A stretch of 5,178 nucleotides of DNA, taken from contig WQUH01000120.1 in the NCBI GenBank assembly GCA_009782165.1, positions 1 to 5,178 of the forward strand. Direction: 5' to 3'. Position 1 is the first letter of the stretch. Each line of letters opens with the position of its first letter. This DNA comes from Pseudomonadota bacterium. Its GTDB lineage: Bacteria > Desulfobacterota > Desulfobulbia > Desulfobulbales > Desulfobulbaceae. Under the pieces are notes generated by a model that did no database searches, was not told the origin of the DNA, and saw nothing but the letters and a program-made list of their open reading frames with translations. Both the position numbers and the translations under genes were made by a program. This document shows positions 1 to 4,505 of the stretch, in pieces.

Positions 1-54
1 GAAGCGCAAGGGGCGAATGGCGGGCTGGGGAATATCGAGAGGCACAACGGGCAA

Positions 55-92
55 CCGGTCCCGAAACCGTCAGATCGACGATCCGGGACCGG
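55..92 (-). terminator. Inverted repeat after the operon, possible weak transcription end
   Basis: A perfect 9-bp inverted repeat (CCGGTCCCG at 55-63, CGGGACCGG at 84-92) encloses a 20-nt loop. The loop itself holds a small palindrome, GATCG-A-CGATC (73-83). It lies about 20 bp past the stop codon of the last minus-strand gene, where an operon terminator is expected. No run of U follows the stem in the minus-strand transcript, so it is not a standard intrinsic terminator. It could be an mRNA 3'-end stabiliser, part of a Rho-dependent end, or chance in GC-rich DNA. Confidence 0.3.
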
Positions 93-110
93 GCAGGGCA
101 GGAATGTGGT

Positions 111-857
111 CTACCAGGCGGATATCTCCTTGAGCTCGCCGCGGATGGACACCACCGCATGACGAACCGGGAAATCCGGTTTGACCGCATCCCAGGCTGC
201 TTTGACGATCTGGAGCATGGCGTGGCAGCAGGGCACCTCCATGATCAGGATGGTCAGGGACCGCAGTTTCCGGGTGCGGAAGATTTCAGTGAACCGGTCG
301 ACATAGAGCTGCTGATCGTCGAACTTGGGGCATCCCATCATCACCACCCGGCCGGCGAGGAACCCCTTTTGCAGGTCCGCATAGGCCACGGCCGTGCAAT
401 CGGCCGCCACCAATACCTCGCTGTTTTCGAGGAAGGGCGCTGTCGGCGGGATCAGCCGGATCTGAACGGGCCAGTGGGAAAGGACGGAACCGGACTGCGC
501 GGTGGGCATGTTGGCGGCCTGGCAGGGTGTCATCGCCTGAAAGGACTGCAACCGCGCCGAAGGGCAGCCGTTTTTATGGGAGTGGAGCGGCGGCGCGGAT
601 ACTGGTTTTTTTTGTTCGGCAAGGAAGTGATGGACCGCCTCCTCGTCGAATTCGTCGGCCTCGCGTTCGATGATGGTCAGCGCGCCGGTCGGGCAGGAAC
701 CGAGACAGGCCCCGAGACCATCGCAGAGTTTGTCGGCCACCAGTCGGGCCTTGCCGTCGACAATCGTAAGCGACCCTTCGGCGCAATCAGGCACGCAGAG
801 GCCGCAGCCATCGCACAACTCTTCGTCGATCTTGATAATTTTTCTTAGTGTTTTCAC
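111..857 (-). CDS. Ferredoxin-like iron-sulfur protein with a cysteine-containing C-terminal domain (248 aa)
   Basis: This is a probable cytoplasmic electron carrier for the upstream redox enzymes. The first cluster motif is C15-x2-C18-x2-C21-x3-C25. The second reads C45-x5-C51-x3-C55-P, with leucine (L48) where its second cysteine would normally be. By bacterial 2[4Fe-4S] logic, C15/C18/C21/C55 would bind a complete cluster, while C25/C45/C51 leaves three ligands, suggesting a [3Fe-4S] or missing second cluster. As far as I recall, the CDGLGAC sequence recurs in ferredoxin-like proteins of anaerobes, so the loss is probably a family trait. A linker (about 62-125) leads to a second domain with C154, C176 (GCPK) and the motif MEVPCC (C210, C211), which may bind metal; its function is unknown. 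The start is GTG at 857 because no ATG gives the ferredoxin N-terminus, and no clear Shine-Dalgarno is visible. It is the last gene of the operon, 30 bp after the siroheme protein gene. Confidence 0.88.
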   Translation of the reverse strand: MKTLRKIIKIDEELCDGCGLCVPDCAEGSLTIVDGKARLVADKLCDGLGACLGSCPTGALTIIEREADEFDEEAVHHFLAEQKKPVSAPPLHSHKNGCPSARLQSFQAMTPCQAANMPTAQSGSVLSHWPVQIRLIPPTAPFLENSEVLVAADCTAVAYADLQKGFLAGRVVMMGCPKFDDQQLYVDRFTEIFRTRKLRSLTILIMEVPCCHAMLQIVKAAWDAVKPDFPVRHAVVSIRGELKEISAW

Positions 858-887
858 GATGTTTTGTTTTGGGTGAGTGGTTGTTCG

Positions 888-1520
888 TCAGCCGAGCACC
901 GCCTTCTTCAGGGCATCGATGCCAAGGCGTTCCATGAATCGGGCCGAGCGGATTTTAGGTCTGGCCTCCCTGAGATAGTAGTTCAGGGTTCTGGCGACCA
1001 GGGCGACGGCCTCGTCCTCGCTCAGCCCTTCAGCCACCACATCGCCGACCCGGGGCCGGCCGGCGCTGTTGCCGCCAAAGGAAAACCGCCAGCCTCTTTT
1101 TTCGGCGGCGAGCCCCACATCGCGGACCCACGATGCGCTGCAGCAGAAGCGGCAGCCGGAAATGCCGACCTTGACCTTGTGCGGCAGGGGGCCATCGAGC
1201 TCGATCGCCTCGATGCGGTCCCGCAGCTCCGAGGTGTCTGCCTGGCCGAACCGGCACCAGGCGCGGCCCGGACAGGCGTGGACGTAGTGCATCCGGTTCC
1301 GGGCCTGGGGCAAGGTTGGCGCAAGCCCCAGCTCCGCCTGCAAGGCCGCCAGCGCCTCGGGTTCCATGCCGAGCAGGGCCACCCGCTGGGCGCCGGTGAT
1401 GTGGATGTTCGGGATCCGGTATTTTCTGGCCAACATCGCCAGATGTTCCAGGGCCTCAGGGCTAAGCCGGCCGGCATCCACATGGGGCAGGACAAAATAT
1501 GTCTGCTGATTGCCATCCAT
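888..1520 (-). CDS. Short siroheme/[4Fe-4S] nitrite or sulfite reductase-like protein (210 aa)
   Basis: This is probably a cytoplasmic six-electron reductase of nitrite (to ammonia) or sulfite (to sulfide), using siroheme coupled to a [4Fe-4S] cluster. Residues about 8-70 look like the ferredoxin-like half domain of nitrite/sulfite reductases, including an ITGAQRV segment (41-47). Residues 75-205 hold the cluster/siroheme domain with the diagnostic C83-x5-C89 and C123-x3-C127 pairs; C126 is an extra cysteine inside the second pair. Canonical CysI or NirA enzymes have two such repeats and 450-600 residues. This one-repeat protein resembles in size and layout the low-molecular-weight assimilatory-type sulfite reductase of Desulfovibrio vulgaris (about 220 aa). 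ATG at 1520 gives a complete N-terminus; a weak GGA lies six bases upstream. The gene starts 28 bp after the HPP gene. Context with hcp favours nitrite or another nitrogen oxide as substrate, but sulfite cannot be excluded from sequence. Confidence 0.85.
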   Translation of the reverse strand: MDGNQQTYFVLPHVDAGRLSPEALEHLAMLARKYRIPNIHITGAQRVALLGMEPEALAALQAELGLAPTLPQARNRMHYVHACPGRAWCRFGQADTSELRDRIEAIELDGPLPHKVKVGISGCRFCCSASWVRDVGLAAEKRGWRFSFGGNSAGRPRVGDVVAEGLSEDEAVALVARTLNYYLREARPKIRSARFMERLGIDALKKAVLG

Positions 1521-1548
1521 GGTCTGTCCGTTGAGGCGTCGCCTTGCG

Positions 1549-2097
1549 TTAAAACCAGAATTGCGGGTACTTCTGTTCGCGGGGCAGATTGTTGACCAGC
1601 AAGCCCACGGCGATCAGCACCATGCTGCCCGCCGCGCACGGCATCAGCACATACCAGTAGCCGAGCGAATGGACAGCCGCGCCGCCGGCGGCGGTGACAA
1701 ATGCGGTTGCGCCGCCCGGCGGGTGCAGGGTCTTGGTCAGGTGCATGAGCGCTATGGCGGTGGATACCGCCAGGCTGGCGGCGATCGTCGGATTGTCGCC
1801 AACCAACTGGTACACCGTCACGCCGATCAGGGCCGACAGCACATGACCGCCGATCACATTTCTCGGCTGGGCCAGGGGGCTGCGGAACGCGCCGAAGACC
1901 AACACCGCCGATGCCCCGAACGGCGCCATGATCAACGGCAACTTGACCACATCCATGGCGAGGGTGTGCAGGAGGCCGATCAGGTACAAGGCCACGCAAC
2001 TGCCCGCGAAGCTGAGCAGTATTTCCGCTTTCCTGGGTGCGGGCGGCGGGCCGCCGCTTCCCCGCATTTTCGTGAAATACGTAAGGTACTCTTTCAT
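1549..2097 (-). CDS. HPP-family integral membrane protein, putative nitrite/anion transporter (182 aa)
   Basis: This is an inner-membrane protein of the HPP family, named for the His-Pro-Pro motif seen here as HPPGGATAF (125-133). Other family-like segments are PFGASAVLVFG (59-69), SPLAQPRNVIGGH (73-85) and the C-terminal YPQFW (177-181). Hydrophobic stretches at about 25-46, 52-71, 82-99, 103-120 and 145-169, plus a weaker one at 128-143, suggest five or six membrane passes. The 24-residue N-terminus is polar and Gly/Pro-rich. HPP proteins of plant chloroplasts and cyanobacteria have been reported as nitrite transporters; applying that here is inference, strengthened by the hcp and siroheme-reductase neighbours. 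The ATG overlaps the TGA of the CBS gene as ATGA, so translation is probably coupled; no separate Shine-Dalgarno is seen. Many bacterial HPP proteins carry CBS domains on the same chain, whereas here they are on the preceding gene. The stop is TAA. Confidence 0.88.
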   Translation of the reverse strand: MKEYLTYFTKMRGSGGPPPAPRKAEILLSFAGSCVALYLIGLLHTLAMDVVKLPLIMAPFGASAVLVFGAFRSPLAQPRNVIGGHVLSALIGVTVYQLVGDNPTIAASLAVSTAIALMHLTKTLHPPGGATAFVTAAGGAAVHSLGYWYVLMPCAAGSMVLIAVGLLVNNLPREQKYPQFWF

Positions 2098-2711
2098 GCC
2101 AATTCGGAGATAGCGTGGATCATATTCTCCCGCGTGATGATGCCCAAGGCGCCGCCGGCGGCGTCCACTATCGGCAAACGATTAATGGCGAGCTTTTCAA
2201 ATATGTGCGCCAACTGGCCCAGATTGGTTTCCGGCCCGGCCGTCACCGCCGGCGCGGACATCGCCGCGGCGACAGGTTGGCGCAACAACTCCGGCGAGGG
2301 ATGCAAGGCCTGATGCGTACTGTCGTCGATCAGCCGCATCAGGCGGGTTTCCGGCTGCTTGCCCAGCAAACGTAAAATATCCTTTTCTGAAATGACGCCG
2401 ACCACGCTTCCTTGGGCATCCACCACGGGCCCTCCGGAAACCGCTTTTCCCGCCAACAGGTTGATGCACTCGCCGATGGTGCTGTCTTGCCTGATGGTAA
2501 AAACCGGGGTGGTCATAATGTCTTTTGCGGTTTGCCTCTGGAACATCCGGTCACGCGCCAAGGTATGAATCCTGATGTACAACTCCCTGAAATCCTGGGG
2601 CGTGATATCCACATATCCACGCAGGGCCTCGAAACCCCGCAGAATATCTTCTTCGGACACCATATCCTCAACAACAGGCGGTTCGTTCATTGGCGCGTTT
2701 TTTTTGATCAT
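2094..2711 (-). CDS. Tandem CBS-domain protein, likely sensor subunit for the HPP protein (205 aa)
   Basis: This soluble protein has two CBS motifs forming one Bateman module: CBS1 at about 62-117 (from KDIMTTPVFTI to SEKDIL) and CBS2 at about 146-203 (from VAAAMSAPAVT to TRENMI). Such pairs commonly bind adenine nucleotides and control a partner enzyme or transporter. The N-terminal 60 residues are acidic and helical (20-57, including DITPQDFRELY) and may be an interaction arm. No catalytic domain is present. The gene ends in a 4-bp ATGA overlap with the HPP gene, which strongly suggests that the two products work as a pair. It begins 35 bp after hcp. ATG at 2711 is the longest start; an in-frame ATG at 2690 (Met8) is an alternative, and neither has a good Shine-Dalgarno. 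An A8 run follows the second codon. The family call is firm; the regulatory role is inferred from the overlap. Confidence 0.88.
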   Translation of the reverse strand: MIKKNAPMNEPPVVEDMVSEEDILRGFEALRGYVDITPQDFRELYIRIHTLARDRMFQRQTAKDIMTTPVFTIRQDSTIGECINLLAGKAVSGGPVVDAQGSVVGVISEKDILRLLGKQPETRLMRLIDDSTHQALHPSPELLRQPVAAAMSAPAVTAGPETNLGQLAHIFEKLAINRLPIVDAAGGALGIITRENMIHAISELA

Positions 2712-2746
2712 ATCCGTTCGCTTGGCAAAATTGCGTTATTTCCGGA

Positions 2747-4378
2747 TCAACCGAGGATGGCTTTCAGATCGGCTTCCGGGGTGTCCACCGGCTTGATGGC
2801 AAAGGTGTTGACCAGGAATTCGAGCACCGCCGGAGTGATGAAGGCCGGCAGCGACGGCCCGAGACGGATGTCCTTGATCCCCAGGTAGAGCAGGGTCAGC
2901 AGGATGGACACCGCCTTCTGCTCGTACCAGGACAGCACCATAGAGAGCGGCAGGTCGTTGACGCCGCAGCCGAAGGCGTTGGCCAGGGCCACCGCGATCT
3001 GGATGGCCGAGTAGGCGTCGTTGCACTGGCCGACGTCAAGCAGACGCGGGATGCCGCCGATGTCGCCCAACTGTTTGTCGAAGAAACGGAACTTGCCGCA
3101 GGCCAGGGTCAGCACCATGCAGTCGTTCGGGACCAGTTCGACAAAGCGGGTGTAGTAGTCGCGGCCGGGTTTGGCGCCATCGCAGCCGCCCACCAGGAAG
3201 AAGTGGCGGATCGCCTTGGCCTTGACGCCCTCGATTACGGTGCCGGCCACGCTGAGCACGGTGCTGCGGGCAAAGCCAACCAAAACCTGGCCGTTATCGG
3301 CATTGTCGGTGAATCCGGGCATCGCCAGGGCCATATCGACCACCGCCGAATAGTCCTTGTTGCTGATGTGTTTGACGCCGGGCCAACCGACCAGACCGTT
3401 GGTGAACACCCGGTCGCTGTAGCTGTCGCGGGGCTTCTGGATACAGTTGGTGGTAAACAGGATCGGCCCCGGGAAGTTGGGGAATTCCTTTTGCTGGTTC
3501 TGCCAACCGGTCCCGAAATGGCCGTACAGATGCGGATACTTTTTCAGGTTCGGATACCCGTGGCACGGCAGCATTTCGCCGTGGGTGTAGATATCGATGC
3601 CTTTGCCCTCGGTTTGCTTGAGCAACTGTTCCAGGTCGGCCAGATCATGGCCCGAGATGAGGATACATTTGTTTTTGCGATGGCCGAGCGGCACCGGCGT
3701 CGGGGTCGGATGCCCGTAGGAGCCGGTGTTGCCCGCGTCGAGCAATTCCATGGCCTTCAGGTTGATTTCGCCCGCCTTCATGGCCAGGGCCACCCCCTGT
3801 TCCATGGTCACCGCGGACGAAAGCAATGCGGTCAGCACCTCGTAGCAGAACGCGGGCACAGCCGGGTCTGTCTGCCCGAGGATGGCCGCATGGTCGGCAT
3901 AGGCGGCAATGCCCTTCAGGCCGAACAGCACGATCTGCTTGAGCGACCGGATGTTGACGTCGGAGTCGAGGCTTTCGAGCAGGTTGAGTGCCTTGCCCTG
4001 GGCCGCCAGCCCGGCCGCGGCACCGGCGGCCGGCGCGAAGGTCGCGGCGGCTTGACGAAAATCGACCGCCCCGCCTTTGGCCGCCACCTTGGCCTTCATG
4101 GCCTCGCGCAGCTCCACCGCCCGCCTGATCAGCGCCACGAAGCGGTCCGGATCAAAGTTCACGTTGGTCAGGGTGGAAAAAATCGCTTCCACGGTAAAGA
4201 GATCGGTGGCGCTGTCGACGATGCCCAACCTGCGCCCTTCCTGGGCATACAGAGCAAGCCCCTGCAGGGCATGGATCAGAAGATCCTGAAGATCGGAGAC
4301 TTCATCGCTCTTGCCGCACGTTCCGATGATGGTGCAGCCGCTTCCTTTGGCAACCTGTTCGCACTGATTACAAAACAT
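2747..4378 (-). CDS. hcp: Hydroxylamine reductase / hybrid-cluster protein, class I (543 aa)
   Basis: Hcp is a cytoplasmic protein of anaerobes that reduces hydroxylamine to ammonia in vitro and, in E. coli, reduces NO to N2O and takes part in protein S-nitrosylation. The N-terminal motif C3-x2-C6-x8-C15-x5-C21 is the class I arrangement, which carries a [4Fe-4S] cluster in Desulfovibrio. All hybrid-cluster ligands known from D. vulgaris Hcp have counterparts: H244 (SGHD), E268 (HGEML), C312 (TTNC), C399 (GGCDGAK, the persulfide cysteine), C427 (LACGKF), C452 (GQCND), E486 and K488 (WYEQK). The length fits the family (about 550). The frame stays open for another 90 codons upstream, but ATG at 4378 is chosen because the family begins MFC-x2-C, because AAGAGGA lies just ahead, and because the extension would cross the divergent promoter and regulator gene. 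It is the first gene of the operon. It is probably activated by the divergent regulator. Confidence 0.97.
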   Translation of the reverse strand: MFCNQCEQVAKGSGCTIIGTCGKSDEVSDLQDLLIHALQGLALYAQEGRRLGIVDSATDLFTVEAIFSTLTNVNFDPDRFVALIRRAVELREAMKAKVAAKGGAVDFRQAAATFAPAAGAAAGLAAQGKALNLLESLDSDVNIRSLKQIVLFGLKGIAAYADHAAILGQTDPAVPAFCYEVLTALLSSAVTMEQGVALAMKAGEINLKAMELLDAGNTGSYGHPTPTPVPLGHRKNKCILISGHDLADLEQLLKQTEGKGIDIYTHGEMLPCHGYPNLKKYPHLYGHFGTGWQNQQKEFPNFPGPILFTTNCIQKPRDSYSDRVFTNGLVGWPGVKHISNKDYSAVVDMALAMPGFTDNADNGQVLVGFARSTVLSVAGTVIEGVKAKAIRHFFLVGGCDGAKPGRDYYTRFVELVPNDCMVLTLACGKFRFFDKQLGDIGGIPRLLDVGQCNDAYSAIQIAVALANAFGCGVNDLPLSMVLSWYEQKAVSILLTLLYLGIKDIRLGPSLPAFITPAVLEFLVNTFAIKPVDTPEADLKAILG

Positions 4379-4383
4379 GATAT

Positions 4384-4390
4384 TCCTCTT
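4384..4390 (-). promoter_or_regulatory. Ribosome binding site of hcp
   Basis: On the minus strand, AAGAGGA lies five bases before the ATG at 4378. It is the only strong Shine-Dalgarno in the operon and settles the hcp start against the longer open frame. The weaker sites of the downstream genes suggest they rely on coupled translation. Confidence 0.8.
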
Positions 4391-4441
4391 GATCTGGTTT
4401 TTTATGTCGCGCTTGGCAACAGCATTCAGTAGTATGCCGGT

Positions 4442-4447
4442 ACTGTA
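4442..4447 (-). promoter_or_regulatory. Predicted -10 box of the hcp operon promoter
   Basis: TACAGT (minus strand, 4447 down to 4442) matches the sigma-70 TATAAT box at four of six bases. It implies a start at the A of position 4435 and a 57-nt leader to the hcp ATG. The hexamer 17 bp upstream (AAGCAC) does not resemble a -35 box, as expected for an activator-dependent promoter. The box overlaps a small palindrome GTACTGTAC (4440-4448). The position was chosen partly from its spacing to the operator, so the two calls are not fully independent. Confidence 0.5.
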
Positions 4448-4468
4448 CAAATACAGGTGCATTCGTGC

Positions 4469-4484
4469 TTTGACCCAAATCAAA
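4469..4484. promoter_or_regulatory. Fnr/HcpR-type operator between hcp and the regulator
   Basis: TTTGACCCAAATCAAA is a palindrome whose core, TTGAC-N4-ATCAA (4470-4483), matches the Fnr box TTGAT-N4-ATCAA at nine of ten defined bases. It also resembles the TTGACC-N2-GGTCAA motif I recall as proposed for HcpR in sulfate and metal reducers, with the right half changed to AATCAA. Its centre (4476.5) is 41.5 bp upstream of the predicted hcp start, the class II activator position. The same site is centred 29.5 bp before the regulator's ATG, so bound protein could also affect the regulator's own expression. Confidence 0.7.
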
Positions 4485-4505
4485 ATCAGGATTTTTTCCA
4501 AACCG

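Larger units (their letters stand above)
111..4435 (-). other. Predicted five-gene operon hcp-CBS-HPP-siroheme reductase-ferredoxin
   Basis: All five genes are on the minus strand with gaps of 35, -4, 28 and 30 bp, and no convincing terminator or promoter was seen between them. A single regulated promoter upstream of hcp is therefore proposed. The extent is inferred from spacing only; an internal promoter in the 35-bp hcp-CBS gap cannot be excluded. Confidence 0.7.

Noticed and set aside
1..54. Possible start of a further minus-strand gene with TTG at 54 or GTG at 45, open to the window edge.
   Set aside because: Fewer than 20 codons are visible, there is no ribosome site and no recognisable motif; sequence beyond the edge would be needed.
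159..848. A plus-strand open frame of 229 codons opposite the ferredoxin gene.
   Set aside because: The translation is low-complexity Gly/Arg/His-rich with no recognisable domain, while the minus strand has clear cluster motifs.
1022..1999. A 325-codon minus-strand frame across the HPP and siroheme-protein genes.
   Set aside because: It is Arg/Pro/Ala-rich shadow sequence; the in-frame genes carry the HPP motif and cluster cysteines.
1510..2313. Plus-strand open frame across the HPP and CBS genes.
   Set aside because: It spans the boundary of two well-supported minus-strand genes and its translation resembles no protein family.
4413..4418. TTGGCA as a -35 box for the regulator gene on the plus strand.
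   Set aside because: No acceptable -10 hexamer lies 16-18 bp downstream; no convincing sigma-70 promoter for the regulator was found.
3203..4432. A long plus-strand open frame of 409 codons opposite hcp.
   Set aside because: It is antisense to a gene with complete Hcp ligands; the His/Gly/Arg-rich translation has no domain, and long open antisense frames are common in GC-rich coding DNA.
4440..4448. Palindrome GTACTGTAC as a second operator.
   Set aside because: It is short, matches no operator I know, and overlaps the predicted -10 box, so chance is sufficient explanation.
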